From positions 1 to 64,000 of the IMG/VR virus record IMGVR_UViG_3300015360_000023: DNA of 64,000 bases. The stretch is one strand, 5' to 3'. Positions 1 to 9,142 of the stretch are shown piece after piece (within the stretch, counting starts at the first letter, position 1; each line of letters begins with the position of its first letter). The stretch comes from a virus. A model generated the notes under the pieces. The model saw only the letters and a list, made by a program, of their open reading frames with translations. It was not told where the DNA came from and did no database searches. Made by a program: the position numbers and the translations under genes.

Positions 1-84
1 AAAATCCGTAAGATTATCGAAAATGACGACAAGATCAAAGACATCTTGACTAAAATGAGAGATTTAAGAGAAGAGCGTTGGTAA
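1..84 (+). CDS. C-terminal end of an upstream gene (partial)
   Basis: An open frame runs in from the window edge and ends at a TAA at 82-84, giving 27 residues rich in Lys, Asp, Glu and Arg that end in REERW. The charged, helix-favouring composition fits the end of a helical or coiled-coil protein. Too little is present to name a function. It lies in the same direction as the following genes and is separated by about 40 bases from the GIY-YIG gene, which may have inserted just behind it. Confidence 0.5.
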   Translation, partial: KIRKIIENDDKIKDILTKMRDLREERW

Positions 85-97
85 TTCGGAAATGACC

Positions 98-108
98 TGA
101 TATATAAT
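98..108 (+). promoter_or_regulatory. TGATATA-type promoter-like element
   Basis: TGATATATAAT lies 27 bases upstream of the endonuclease start at 125 and resembles an extended -10 box. The same element is at 27172-27182 before the paralogous endonuclease, and related copies precede other transcription units. No matching -35 box is obvious. Promoter function is inferred from recurrence and position. Confidence 0.45.
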
Positions 109-124
109 GTTTCGGAGGTTAGAA

Positions 125-799
125 ATGATTACCGAAACATCAAAAATTTATTCTCTGTATTGTATTGCAAATCTGATAAATGGTAAAGTTTATATTGGTC
201 AAGCAACCGATGTAAATAAAAGATGGTTTGACCATCGTAAGGCTGTTAGAATAAACAAGCCAACTCAACTTATTCATCATGCATTGATTAAGTATGGATT
301 AGAAAATTTTGAATTCGAAGTGGTAGCATCTTGTAAGACGCAGGATGATGCGAACACCACAGAGACAGAATTAGTGAAGCAGTATAATAGTTTTGTTGGA
401 AATGGCGAAGGATATAATGCTACGCTTGGTGGAATGAATGCGCCAAAAACTGAAGAGTGGAAACAAAAAGTATCTCAAACCCTAATGGGTCATGAGGTTT
501 CTGAAGAAACCAGGCAAAAGATTTCGGTGGCTGTTACTGGGAGTATTCGTTCCGAGGAATTCAAAAAGAACGTTGGTGATTTTTGGAGGGGGAAAGAACG
601 AACTGAAGGGCACCGACAAAACCTATCTGATTCTCTTAAAGGTAATCAGAATTGTTTAGGTAAACAAAATTCGTTAGGACATAAGCACACAGAAGAGTCA
701 AAGAAAAAGATTGGTGCCGCTTCCCGAGGTAAACCTAGTACCCATAAAGGTAAAACTTGGAAAATTATAGATGGCAAGAGAGTGTGGCTAAATGATTAA
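125..799 (+). CDS. GIY-YIG homing endonuclease with NUMOD3-like motifs
   Basis: This is a 224-residue protein. The N-terminus carries the GIY-YIG nuclease core: YSLYCI near residues 9-14, KVYIGQ at 21-26, then a conserved RW..H segment, as in group I intron and freestanding homing endonucleases. The C-terminal half has repeated NUMOD3-like DNA-binding motifs of the type GHKHTEESKKKIGAASRGK. The ATG at 125 is preferred over one at 107 because GGAGG lies at 114-118, six bases upstream. Such enzymes nick or cut a target allele so that their gene is copied in; they act on phage DNA and are not virion parts. It is clearly paralogous to the gene at 27198, including the upstream leader. Confidence 0.9.
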   Translation: MITETSKIYSLYCIANLINGKVYIGQATDVNKRWFDHRKAVRINKPTQLIHHALIKYGLENFEFEVVASCKTQDDANTTETELVKQYNSFVGNGEGYNATLGGMNAPKTEEWKQKVSQTLMGHEVSEETRQKISVAVTGSIRSEEFKKNVGDFWRGKERTEGHRQNLSDSLKGNQNCLGKQNSLGHKHTEESKKKIGAASRGKPSTHKGKTWKIIDGKRVWLND

Positions 800-908
800 A
801 TTAATTTGTTTTCTTTTAGGTCATGATTGGGTACAGAGTAATTTAGATCCTTGGGAAGAGCCAGATTATTGTCGGTTATGTGGTAAACAAGGAAAAAATA
901 AATGGTAA
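792..908 (+). CDS. Small Cys-containing protein, DUF1660-like
   Basis: This 38-residue ORF overlaps the end of the endonuclease gene by eight bases. It begins MIKLICFLLGHDW and ends with CRLCGKQGKNKW. The pattern of a short hydrophobic start, a GH-W segment and a late CxxC resembles small prophage proteins of the DUF1660 family, which have no known function and may bind zinc. A terminator follows at once, so it is the last gene of its transcript. Identification rests on recalled family pattern only. Confidence 0.5.
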   Translation: MIKLICFLLGHDWVQSNLDPWEEPDYCRLCGKQGKNKW

Positions 909-917
909 TAAACTATA

Positions 918-955
918 AGGGTATATCTCCTTCGGGAGGTATACCTTTTCTTTTT
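918..955 (+). terminator. Rho-independent terminator
   Basis: An 11-base-pair stem (920-930 with 935-945, one G-T wobble) closes on a TTCG tetraloop at 931-934. It is followed by the T-rich run TTTTCTTTTT at 946-955. It ends the endonuclease/DUF1660-like unit before the structural operon. Confidence 0.85.
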
Positions 956-1061
956 GGTAATAAAATGGACTATATAGGTACCACAGAGCCCAAATAAAGT
1001 CCTTATTCGTATCAATATTTCTTTATCTATGTAAGGCATATTCTGTTAAACGGGAGACGTA

Positions 1062-1520
1062 ATGTCAAAATTTCAGCTAGATTACTCAGGTTTAGAAAAC
1101 AAAGTCTACAAGAAGGCTTATAGACTTAATGACGTCAAAGACCAACTTGAGACAGTTGCTTTTGATATTGTTCGATTCAAAGATAACGATAAGGGCGCCG
1201 ATCTATGGCAGGTTCAAAGTTCTGATGATGGTGATTACATCGTCTCCTTGTACCAGCCAGATGAAGACGTAAAGGTTGCGGCCCTATGGGAAGTCTTAGT
1301 TAGTAAGACTGCCGGCGATTTACAAATTTCTTATAAGGGCGACCCTTTGGTCAGAGTGAGCGCCAGCCAGATGGGTATCCCTCGTACTGAGCTTAGTCAG
1401 GTTGAATCATATCTTCCTGCAAAATTAGCTTCTAATAAGAAGTTAGTTAAGGCTTTGCTAAATGAGTTACCAGAATCAGCTAAAAAAGAGGTATTAAGTA
1501 AATACCCGGAATTAGTCTAA
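1062..1520 (+). CDS. Hypothetical protein, first gene of structural operon
   Basis: The product is 152 residues. The ATG at 1062 has GGGAG at 1052-1056. No family is recognised. The N-terminal half has alternating hydrophobic and charged residues (YIVSLYQPDEDVKVAALWEVLVSK) that suggest a small beta-rich fold. The C-terminus (about 117-152) looks helical and ends in KKEVLSKYPELV. The 101-base gap upstream, after a terminator, suggests that a promoter lies there and that this gene leads the nine-gene forward operon that runs to 10740. A role in the virion or head assembly is inferred only from its neighbours. Confidence 0.6.
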   Translation: MSKFQLDYSGLENKVYKKAYRLNDVKDQLETVAFDIVRFKDNDKGADLWQVQSSDDGDYIVSLYQPDEDVKVAALWEVLVSKTAGDLQISYKGDPLVRVSASQMGIPRTELSQVESYLPAKLASNKKLVKALLNELPESAKKEVLSKYPELV

Positions 1521-1540
1521 CATTACGGAATAGGTGTTTA

Positions 1541-3154
1541 ATGAGCCTCGATAAAATACAAAAATCAGTAGCATCTCTGGTAAAGACAATCCAGAACAAT
1601 GAAAAAGTTGCTACTCCAATTCTAGCCGCAAAGTTAGCTAAAGCAGTTGACGCCTACCCAGGTGATCAAACAATTGGCGCTATGTCTAGAGTTATCAGTA
1701 AGATGGCAGCCAATAACACTACGTTTATTACTAAAGCAGACCTAAAGTCTCTTTATACTAAGCTTCATTCCCGTAATACAAAGTTCGCTGAACTTTTCTC
1801 GGATGAACTTGGCGTAGTTGATAGTTTACCATCTCCTCATCTTTATGAGAGAGATGAAGCAACTAAAGATGTCAATCCTTTCCAAGTTGGTGATGCTGTT
1901 CTAGCAAATGCTCTTAGTAGCGTTTTCGATAAGCACGCTCCTCTTAAAATGTACTCGCAAGAGTTAGCCAACAAAGCATTAGCCTCAGTGGCTACTTCTT
2001 TGGATGCATGGAATCTTAAGCCAACGGCCTTAGCCGTGGATGATGGCAACGATAAGTTCCTAGTTATCAAGGCTGACTATGAGACTCCAAAGGGCATTAC
2101 TAGCCTTTATATCCCAGTTGAAACCACAAACAAGAAGGTTATTGAAGCTTCTGTATTCATGGGTAACTCTGGTCCACAAGAGTTAAATCACTCTTCCATT
2201 AAGTCCTACCTAACTACTCAGGCGGGTACCAAGTTAAGAATGAATGCCGCTGGCATTCTTTCCGTTTTAACTAAGGCTGCCTCTGAGAATAGAGAAATCA
2301 GCGACGCTGAGATTGCATTAACTAAGCTTACTGCTACTCGTCAAGGTAAATCTGAATTTTTTGCTGGCGGTATCGTTGGACAAAAGGTTGCAGAAGCATC
2401 TAGAAATGATGTTGAGCTTCCAAAGTATGATGAATTTGTTTCTTTCGAGAAGCAATTTACTTCTGCTTATGGTCAAGCTTCATTCCAATTTGGTGCTGAC
2501 AAAGTTAAGGTTGCAAGAGAACATATCTCCAGAGAATTATCTGGCTATGGTCACAAGAACCCGCAAGTTACTGTTGCAAAGACTGATGAACAAACCATTT
2601 TCTATAATGTCGCACTTGATGCTGGTAGAGTTGGATTTACTGTTCCAGTTAAGATCTCCAATGGCAAAGTTGTTAAGCCAAGCTTAATGCTAGCTAATGG
2701 GGCTGTTTCTTCTTTCAGTCAACAAGGCGTTAACGAATTGTATGTTAATAACGCAAGCGACTTCAAGGCCGCCGCAGCAGCTTCTCCTCAATTTGGATTG
2801 AAGCCAAGCGATGTTCTAAATAACTTGAGAGCAGCTCTAGGCGAGGGTAACCACGCTAAGGCAGAGGACGCTTTGAACGTTCTTGCAAACTCAGGAGACA
2901 CGAAGGCTTACGCAACTGGTTTCCAGATGTATTTGGGTGGTCTAGCTCAAAAGAAGGAAGCACATGCGCACACTCCTCAATGCTCTCATATGATGAAGAC
3001 CTCTACTAGTGAACACCCAGTTTGCGCTCAAACCGGACTACCAGTTCACAGAATTTATCAAGATAAGGAAGGCAATTGCCGTCCTCTTTATAGAAGAGGT
3101 ATGGATGAGACTTATGAGGGAGCCGTTTTCAATAACTCTAAGATCTTCGGGTGA
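1541..3154 (+). CDS. Hypothetical large virion-associated protein
   Basis: The product is 537 residues with an AGGTG ribosome site just before the ATG. No known domain is recognised. The first 80 residues are helical; the middle (about 100-430) mixes beta-like stretches with repeated phrases such as AVDDGNDKFLVIKADYETPKG and TIFYNVALDAGRVGFTVPVKI, suggesting two related beta subdomains. The last 65 residues contain a His/Cys cluster (HAHTPQCSHMM...HPVCAQTGLPVHR), a plausible metal site. It is three bases upstream of the next gene and almost certainly co-transcribed with it. Structural role is inferred from position. Confidence 0.6.
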   Translation: MSLDKIQKSVASLVKTIQNNEKVATPILAAKLAKAVDAYPGDQTIGAMSRVISKMAANNTTFITKADLKSLYTKLHSRNTKFAELFSDELGVVDSLPSPHLYERDEATKDVNPFQVGDAVLANALSSVFDKHAPLKMYSQELANKALASVATSLDAWNLKPTALAVDDGNDKFLVIKADYETPKGITSLYIPVETTNKKVIEASVFMGNSGPQELNHSSIKSYLTTQAGTKLRMNAAGILSVLTKAASENREISDAEIALTKLTATRQGKSEFFAGGIVGQKVAEASRNDVELPKYDEFVSFEKQFTSAYGQASFQFGADKVKVAREHISRELSGYGHKNPQVTVAKTDEQTIFYNVALDAGRVGFTVPVKISNGKVVKPSLMLANGAVSSFSQQGVNELYVNNASDFKAAAAASPQFGLKPSDVLNNLRAALGEGNHAKAEDALNVLANSGDTKAYATGFQMYLGGLAQKKEAHAHTPQCSHMMKTSTSEHPVCAQTGLPVHRIYQDKEGNCRPLYRRGMDETYEGAVFNNSKIFG

Positions 3155-3157
3155 TCA

Positions 3158-4288
3158 ATGAGATTATTTAGATTGGCTGATTTACTAGCGACGAAGTACA
3201 AAACTGCCGCCGCTACAGATGCAGAGAAGAACGAAGCTGATATTCGTCGATCTGTTTTGGATCTTTGGAACTTATCTAACAATAAGACTTACGATATCTT
3301 GCGCGTAATTGGTGATGCCGTCCTCAAGGATGCTCCTGGTTCCGAAAGAGAGAGAAGCGCAAAAAGAGGTCACGCCTTTGTAATTAAAGTGCTTAGTGTA
3401 ATTGACCAACTTAAAATTGGTTTGAATACAATCCCATTAGATGAAATTGAATCTAGCCTAAAAGCAGTAATCAATCTTATTGAAGAAGAATCTCAAGATG
3501 GCGGAAGAAACACCGTTGACTTTCCAGATTTAACTGATTTTATTACTTTGATGAATAAGAACAATAGAAATCTTAATCAATCAGATAAAAGACATGTTGA
3601 TACTCAGTATGGTAAAATTAGAACTGTATTGACTAGAATTCATAGTCTTGCTGACGCCATCGTTACTAAGCTGCAAAAAGCTAGAGGCGAACCAATGGCC
3701 GAGAAAAATTACAGACATCACCAAAGAGGTAGATTAGTCCCAAGACGTTCTCCTCTATATAAAGGTGATATCGTTGATTTTTTGAGACAATATGGTCCTC
3801 AATATGGATTAAATAGCACTGATGCTTGGTTACAGGCATTTGAAAATGATCCTCCATTCAAGGAGCAAATTACTACGGTAGTTAATGCTTTGAATAGAGC
3901 GAAGACTCCACGTGATGAAGCTCTTGTTAAAATGCAGATTGCTGAAATCATGAGGGCTCATGAGCTAAGAAAAAGAACCAACGAGCCAGCTTTTGAAGCT
4001 AATGAAGATCAGTTCAAGCAAATGGGCAGGCCGCTTTACGTTTCTCCAGAATTAAAGCAAGAGAAAATGCAACAGCAACAAATGCAGCAAGATACCCAAC
4101 AAGAAGAGTGGGAGAAGCTACAAATGGCTGTTAGACAAAGAGATGAGGCACACGCCCGCCGTCAACTTGAAGAGCAATCCGAACAAGCAAAACGAGACGA
4201 AGAGCAAAGAAAAATCGACGAAGAAGAGAGCATGCATAGCAAGTATAGTAGTTCTCGCCTTGAGAAAATTTTAAAGAGGTACAAATGA
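3158..4288 (+). CDS. Hypothetical helical protein with Gln/Glu-rich coiled-coil tail
   Basis: The product is 376 residues, predominantly helical by composition. Residues from about 300 onward form a Gln/Glu/Arg-rich stretch (QQQQMQQDTQQEEWEKLQ, then EEQSEQAKRDEEQRK) typical of a long coiled coil. A basic patch near 187-200 (YRHHQRGRLVPRR) could contact nucleic acid. The stop overlaps the next start (ATGA). No homologue is recognised. Position ahead of terminase and portal suggests a head or inner-virion protein, but this is inference. Confidence 0.6.
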   Translation: MRLFRLADLLATKYKTAAATDAEKNEADIRRSVLDLWNLSNNKTYDILRVIGDAVLKDAPGSERERSAKRGHAFVIKVLSVIDQLKIGLNTIPLDEIESSLKAVINLIEEESQDGGRNTVDFPDLTDFITLMNKNNRNLNQSDKRHVDTQYGKIRTVLTRIHSLADAIVTKLQKARGEPMAEKNYRHHQRGRLVPRRSPLYKGDIVDFLRQYGPQYGLNSTDAWLQAFENDPPFKEQITTVVNALNRAKTPRDEALVKMQIAEIMRAHELRKRTNEPAFEANEDQFKQMGRPLYVSPELKQEKMQQQQMQQDTQQEEWEKLQMAVRQRDEAHARRQLEEQSEQAKRDEEQRKIDEEESMHSKYSSSRLEKILKRYK

Positions 4289-5001
4289 GAATTTCTGAAA
4301 TGTTAACTGCCATCGCTTCATGGCTAGAAAGTCCAAACAACGAAGCCATGCTATTAGCCGAGTACCACGAAGATAGTGCTAAGGTTGTTGCCGAGTCATG
4401 TGTTCTAGCTGCTGCCCTACTTAAGAATGCCGCTCTAGAAGTTTCTGATATGGAACCACCTGAGCCATCTAAAATTACTCCAGAAGCTATCGAAGAGATT
4501 GCTGCGTTAGCCGCCGCCTTTGATGCATCCGGTGACCCACAACTAAAGAAGCAGGCTTCTGTTCTTGACGAACTATTGATGTCTGTTGCCGCTCCACCAA
4601 ATGCTTATGCCGCTAGAAAAGATTTAGAGGATAAGAGAATTGAAGATTTAAAAAAGAAGTACGAAGACCCATCTAAGGAGCTTCGTGACGTCAACAAAAT
4701 TGCTGATTCCGAGAAGGCTATTGAGAAGAGTGAGATGACTAAGAATTATAAAATCATGGAAGCTCCTCTTAGCTCCAGATATTGTCCAGATCATCCGGGC
4801 GTCCAAATTGCTCGCGTTGGAGAACACCTGTGGCAATGTGAGCTTGACAAGAAGTCTTACAATTATGAAACTGGCTTTGAGTTAAACAATGGGGCAAAAG
4901 TTCCTGGTGGCGATGTCAGTCAACAAACCCAAGGAGTTGATGTTCCATCTCATGCCATTTTCGATACCCGTGAAGGCAGACTGGGTTCTAACAGGTCATG
5001 A
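4285..5001 (+). CDS. Hypothetical protein with C-terminal Cys/His motif
   Basis: The product is 238 residues and overlaps the previous stop by four bases, with AGAGG at 4275-4279. The N-terminal 110 residues are helical and Ala-rich. They include a hairpin of the kind also seen in other virion proteins of this window (FDASGDPQLKKQASVLDELL). After a charged linker, residues about 165-190 read YCPDHPGVQ...HLWQCELDKK. Its spacing of Cys, His and Cys suggests a small zinc-ribbon-like fold, although a fourth ligand is not obvious. No function is known. Confidence 0.6.
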   Translation: MRISEMLTAIASWLESPNNEAMLLAEYHEDSAKVVAESCVLAAALLKNAALEVSDMEPPEPSKITPEAIEEIAALAAAFDASGDPQLKKQASVLDELLMSVAAPPNAYAARKDLEDKRIEDLKKKYEDPSKELRDVNKIADSEKAIEKSEMTKNYKIMEAPLSSRYCPDHPGVQIARVGEHLWQCELDKKSYNYETGFELNNGAKVPGGDVSQQTQGVDVPSHAIFDTREGRLGSNRS

Positions 5002-5010
5002 AGGGTCTAA

Positions 5011-5796
5011 ATGAGCAAGCAACCAACTTACAAAAAAATTCTGGAGCATCCAGATAAAGACGAAATTATCTCTAAACTAGTAATTGGTGTATCTACTACA
5101 GATATACATGACTGGTTAAAAGCTAAGTATACTAATGTAAGTGAGGCTAAGTTTGTTTTATCTGAAAAGATTGTTAAATCATTTCAAGATACTTATTTAG
5201 ATTTCTACAATACTATGAGCCAAGATTTGGCTAATGTTAAGGCGGCCAATGCTCCAGGTGCGACCGATGATTTATCATTGGTTGTTAAGAGTAATCCAGC
5301 TTATCATGATGCTTTATTAAAAGTAGCCAATAAAGAGTTGGATATAGATACCATTATGGCCAAGATGGCTCTTAATGTTGAGACCCGTATGTCTCAAATT
5401 TATGATGAAATTCAAGCCGACCCTCGTAATATCAATACGAAAATCGAGCGTGTTTGGATTGAGTATATTGATTCTTTAGGTAATTTATTGGATAAATATC
5501 ATAAGTGGAAAGAAGCTCGTCAGCCAGATCAGATTATTCAGCACAACGTAACTTTGCAGGTCGTTGATCAGCATATTGCGGTATTTCATGACGTAATCAA
5601 AGAAGTTTTGTCTCAAATGGATTTAGAGAGTTCTCAATACTTTTTAGAGGTTTTTAATGATAAAATGTCTAAATTGAAACCCCCAACTCCAGAACTTGGC
5701 CCTTCTCAAGATGTTAAGATGGCAGAAGCTAAGTTTTTAAATGAAACGATTAACAAAAAAATCAATGATGATGACGATGATAAGGGTAAAAAATGA
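5011..5796 (+). CDS. Hypothetical helical protein, possible N-terminal DNA-binding domain
   Basis: The product is 261 residues with AAGGG five bases before the ATG. The first 50 residues (ISKLVIGVSTTDIHDWLKAKY) resemble a homeodomain-like helix-turn-helix with the G-S-x-x-D-I turn found in many phage small terminases and resolvases. The remainder is helical, ending in an acidic run (NDDDDDKGKK). It would be in a plausible place for a small terminase subunit, five genes before the large subunit, but the length and weak pattern leave this uncertain. The stop overlaps the next gene by four bases. Confidence 0.55.
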   Translation: MSKQPTYKKILEHPDKDEIISKLVIGVSTTDIHDWLKAKYTNVSEAKFVLSEKIVKSFQDTYLDFYNTMSQDLANVKAANAPGATDDLSLVVKSNPAYHDALLKVANKELDIDTIMAKMALNVETRMSQIYDEIQADPRNINTKIERVWIEYIDSLGNLLDKYHKWKEARQPDQIIQHNVTLQVVDQHIAVFHDVIKEVLSQMDLESSQYFLEVFNDKMSKLKPPTPELGPSQDVKMAEAKFLNETINKKINDDDDDKGKK

Positions 5797-7607
5797 CTAA
5801 GCACTCTCCAACAGTATCAGAAAGCATTCTTCCGTATTCGGATGAAGAGCTAGATCTTTCTGATGATATGAAGGATAAAGTTGAAAAACTGATGGAGTGG
5901 TTTGACGGTCATGGTATCAAATACGATAAGTTCAATCCAAAAGACATCCCAAAGTTGGATTTAGAAAATAGAAAAGCTTATCCTAACACGGACGTGTACA
6001 TGCACATTCCTGGTCAGCATAACACTCAGAAATGGTTACAAGCTATCAGTGATATTTACCGTAAAGAAAAAAACGGAGAGCCAAGACGCAATGCTATTCG
6101 CTCTATTGTCGGTGGTTGGAATGTAATGGAAACTTATGACTTTTTGAACTGGGTCAAATTTTATGAAGCAGGAGATCATATGAAGTACAAGTTCGCACAA
6201 CTATGGTATGAAAATGATTCTCTAGGTCCAGGATATTTCTTGCAGATCAAAAAGGATCAAGCCGCTCAAGAGCCACAAGTGCAAGGAAAAGATATTGATG
6301 TTGCAAAAGCTGACGCATCTGCGGATCATGATAGACGTCAAATTATTGAGAAACAACGCAATAAAATTATTGGTAGATTAGATTCTGCTGAAAAACTTTT
6401 GCGTACTCAAGAAGGTCACGTTTTCTCTGGAAAAGAATTTGAATCACTATTAAACTCTATCTATGAGCTTAAGAAGAAAATTCAGATGGTCAATAAAATC
6501 AGCTCTTCAACTAGACTATATGAAGATATGATTATTCGTCAAGCTAACATTCTTTCTAAGAATGGTTTTTTTAAGGCCGCTAATGTATTGATTTCTGTTG
6601 CTGACGATCCAAGTGCGGGTCCAGCACCAGCGGGCGGTATGCCAACTGCGACTCCACCAGGAGATCCATCAGGTGCAGGGGCTCCCGGTACACCATCCGG
6701 TGGCGCAGCCACTCAAGCCTCTCCTCCAGGCAATACAACGATGCCTCAGAGTCCCCCTGCCGAAACACAACCAAAGGGTATTAGTGGATTTTTATCTCGT
6801 ATGGATGACGGTAAATACGCCCCAGATGATAAGCAAGTTGCAGAAGACAATTTAGAGGTTGAAGATACTTTAGAAGTCGAAGATGCTGAACTAGTAGTTC
6901 ATGCCCAAGTTGCTCCAGAAGAAATTGGTGATGGCGCTAAGCCAGCTCCACTTAGGCCGGCTCCGGTTGCAGCTCCATCGCCGCCAGCTAAACCAATTAC
7001 GGATGAACCTATGGGTTCCCCTAAGTCTCCAGGCAAGCCAGCCGCCGATGAACCTCTTGAGGTTACAGAGGATGATATCAAGTCAACCCCAAAGACTGAG
7101 GGTCCAAGCACTAGTGATTTTGATGCTAAGGTTGATGCAGTATTTGCAAATATTACTGTTGCTGATGTTGTTGCTAAATTAGAAGACTTGGCAAAAATTT
7201 ATAAGACTCGTGAAGTTCCAAGGCAGCTTGGCATCGTTGACATGATGCTTGATAGCCTTGGCCTTGCTTCATACTTTCCATCATTATCCGAAGCTACAAA
7301 TAAAGCTCTAGAATCTAACAACTATATCTCTACTCGTCTAGAAGATATTCTTTCCAAGCTTCGTGGGGCTATGGGAAGCAGTGAAGTTGATTTGAAGGGC
7401 AAGGAAGTTGACAGACCAGAAGTAGCTGGTGTTAAGAGTAAGCTTCAAGAAGACTCTGAAAAAGAAAAAGCTAGAAAACAGATGAGAAAAGATCAAGAAT
7501 CTGAAGAATTAGCTAATAAGGGCAAGGAAACTCCAGAGGTAGAGATTGATGAAGATCTAGCTCCCGAGGCTCCAAAACCAACTCCGGCTCCACTTCCTCC
7601 CGCTTAA
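5793..7607 (+). CDS. Hypothetical acidic, proline-rich virion-associated protein
   Basis: The product is 604 residues. Residues 1-260 look folded and helical, ending in a hairpin, MIIRQANILSKNGFFKAANVLISVADD, that recurs in related form in other genes here. Residues about 270-430 are a low-complexity Pro/Gly/Ala and Glu/Asp linker. A second helical segment (about 445-530) is followed by a charged Lys/Glu tail. Overlaps the upstream stop by four bases. No family is recognised; long disordered linkers are common in inner-head or scaffold-associated phage proteins. The start lies behind an AAGGGT site inside the upstream gene. Confidence 0.6.
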   Translation: MTKHSPTVSESILPYSDEELDLSDDMKDKVEKLMEWFDGHGIKYDKFNPKDIPKLDLENRKAYPNTDVYMHIPGQHNTQKWLQAISDIYRKEKNGEPRRNAIRSIVGGWNVMETYDFLNWVKFYEAGDHMKYKFAQLWYENDSLGPGYFLQIKKDQAAQEPQVQGKDIDVAKADASADHDRRQIIEKQRNKIIGRLDSAEKLLRTQEGHVFSGKEFESLLNSIYELKKKIQMVNKISSSTRLYEDMIIRQANILSKNGFFKAANVLISVADDPSAGPAPAGGMPTATPPGDPSGAGAPGTPSGGAATQASPPGNTTMPQSPPAETQPKGISGFLSRMDDGKYAPDDKQVAEDNLEVEDTLEVEDAELVVHAQVAPEEIGDGAKPAPLRPAPVAAPSPPAKPITDEPMGSPKSPGKPAADEPLEVTEDDIKSTPKTEGPSTSDFDAKVDAVFANITVADVVAKLEDLAKIYKTREVPRQLGIVDMMLDSLGLASYFPSLSEATNKALESNNYISTRLEDILSKLRGAMGSSEVDLKGKEVDRPEVAGVKSKLQEDSEKEKARKQMRKDQESEELANKGKETPEVEIDEDLAPEAPKPTPAPLPPA

Positions 7608-7621
7608 CGCGAAGCAAATGA

Positions 7622-9079
7622 ATGAAATTACGAGAACTACTTCAACAAATGCAAGCTGTGCAAAAAGAAATGAAGACCTCTCCGGCCTTCATTTGCGGAG
7701 GCACGCCTAGAGATCGATATCTCCAGCAAATTGAAAAGATCTCGGACGTTGATATTACAACTGGTGATAAGAGTATTCAACTGCTTTCTCAAGAGCTAAG
7801 TGCCGCTCTTGCTAAACAGTATAATATCGTTACCAAAACTTTCGATGATGGTCACAGCGCCCTTCATATTGGTAAGTTCAAAATGGATTTTTCATCCAAT
7901 TTTAACGTTGAGAATGTAGACGCAATTCTTGCAAAGATGGGCTTCAAAAACATTACTGAGATGAAGAAAGAAATGTTTAGTAGAGACTTTACTTGTAATG
8001 CCTTATTACTTTCTTTAGACTTAAGAATCCTACTAGATCCAACTGATAGGGCCCTTAAAGACATTAAAGAAAAGAAGATTAGAACTTGTTTATCTCCGGA
8101 ACTTACTCTTACCTCAAATAGAAATAGAGTAATTAGATCCGTTTATTTGGCATCCAAATTAGGATTTGATATTGATGAATCTATTATTGAATTTGTTAAA
8201 AGAAATCCTGGTAGCGTTAAAATTTCTACACCAACTTCATTAACTGAAAAACTTAATCAAGCTTTTTCAATGGATGGAGATAGAGCTGCCCATAACATTA
8301 CTAAGATGGGGCTTTGGGAAGAGATTCCTATTACTAATGTGGTTCAACCTTATTATTTGAAGAAGGGCCAGTTGGCATCTAAAAAAGCTTACTTTCAAGG
8401 TGGTGGCGGAGTTAACGAGCCAACACCAAAGAAGAAAAAATATAAGTCCGACACCGCTATTGTGGTTCAACCAAGATTCGAGGAGCCTCTTTATCGTAAC
8501 TACGATTTATACGATACTCCAGGCAAGCATAGCCCAGGGGCCGGTTGGCACTCCATGCAAAAGTATAAAAGCGTTGAGGAATTTCTAAAGGCAAAAAGGA
8601 AGGAACTAAAGGACAAGTACAAGGCCGATGACTCTTGGATTGAGGATTCTGGTAAAATTACCAAGAACAATCCAATGAAGGCTCGTGCCGAGTTACTTTC
8701 AAAAATAATTAAAATTGGAATCGATTTTCCAATTGACGATCAAATTGAGTCTACTATTGACCATGATGGTGATTTATCTAATCATTCTTTAGAGATGGGT
8801 ATGGCTATGCCGTTACCTCTAAATGATTCTGAGGGAAAGCCTCCGTCAGAATTGGACTTTGGCCATTTAGAAAATGGCGAGCCAATGAAAGCTGATGAAG
8901 ATTTAATCGATTTAATAACCGAGAAGTATTTGGCTCATGAAGCTAAAACTGAACAAAATGGATTACCAGATGGCTTTAATCATTCCGAAGAGGAAGACAT
9001 TGAACCTACTCAAATGAATCCAGAATATGGTACTTTAGGTCCGGAAAGTACTATGTATGAAGATAAATGGAATATTTAA
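7622..9079 (+). CDS. Nucleotidyltransferase (tRNA-NT/polyA polymerase head domain) fused to an unknown C-terminal region
   Basis: The product is 485 residues. Residues 20-185 carry the class II nucleotidyltransferase head: CGGTPRD at 25-31, DVD at 42-44 (metal-binding carboxylates), a third candidate Asp at about 89, RDFTCNA at 121-127, and an RVIRSVYLASKLGFDID helix at 169-185. In CCA-adding enzymes and poly(A) polymerases this domain transfers NMPs to RNA 3' ends. The usual RNA-binding tail is replaced by an unrelated 240-residue region. That region includes AYFQGGGGVNEPTP at 256-269, also found twice in the capsid protease-scaffold. Located in a structural operon; it may be virion-associated or a decayed enzyme. 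Substrate unknown. The ribosome site is weak. Confidence 0.75.
   Translation: MKLRELLQQMQAVQKEMKTSPAFICGGTPRDRYLQQIEKISDVDITTGDKSIQLLSQELSAALAKQYNIVTKTFDDGHSALHIGKFKMDFSSNFNVENVDAILAKMGFKNITEMKKEMFSRDFTCNALLLSLDLRILLDPTDRALKDIKEKKIRTCLSPELTLTSNRNRVIRSVYLASKLGFDIDESIIEFVKRNPGSVKISTPTSLTEKLNQAFSMDGDRAAHNITKMGLWEEIPITNVVQPYYLKKGQLASKKAYFQGGGGVNEPTPKKKKYKSDTAIVVQPRFEEPLYRNYDLYDTPGKHSPGAGWHSMQKYKSVEEFLKAKRKELKDKYKADDSWIEDSGKITKNNPMKARAELLSKIIKIGIDFPIDDQIESTIDHDGDLSNHSLEMGMAMPLPLNDSEGKPPSELDFGHLENGEPMKADEDLIDLITEKYLAHEAKTEQNGLPDGFNHSEEEDIEPTQMNPEYGTLGPESTMYEDKWNI
8338..8472 (+). repeat. In-frame 12-base direct repeats flanking the GGGGVNEPTP segment
   Basis: TGTGGTTCAACC occurs at 8338-8349 and again at 8461-8472, exactly 123 bases (41 codons) apart. 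Both encode VVQP. The segment between them carries the KKAYFQGGGGVNEPTP motif. This is what an in-frame module insertion or segment duplication would leave. Confidence 0.6.
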
Positions 9080-9142
9080 AACAACGGATATTGCTACATA
9101 TAATTACATAGATATGTGAAAAATCACTCCAGAGGTCCTAAA

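Noticed and set aside
107-124. ATG at 107 as the start of the first endonuclease
   Set aside because: The GGAGG ribosome site lies after it and serves the ATG at 125; the paralogue at 27198 starts at the equivalent position.
5011-5796. Firm call of small terminase subunit
   Set aside because: Only a loose helix-turn-helix-like pattern near the N-terminus; length and distance from the large subunit do not settle it.
6598-7182. Forward ORFs of 85 and 93 codons in the Pro-rich part of the 5793 gene
   Set aside because: They are frame-shadows of a GC-richer linker; Gln/Leu-rich nonsense with no start signals.
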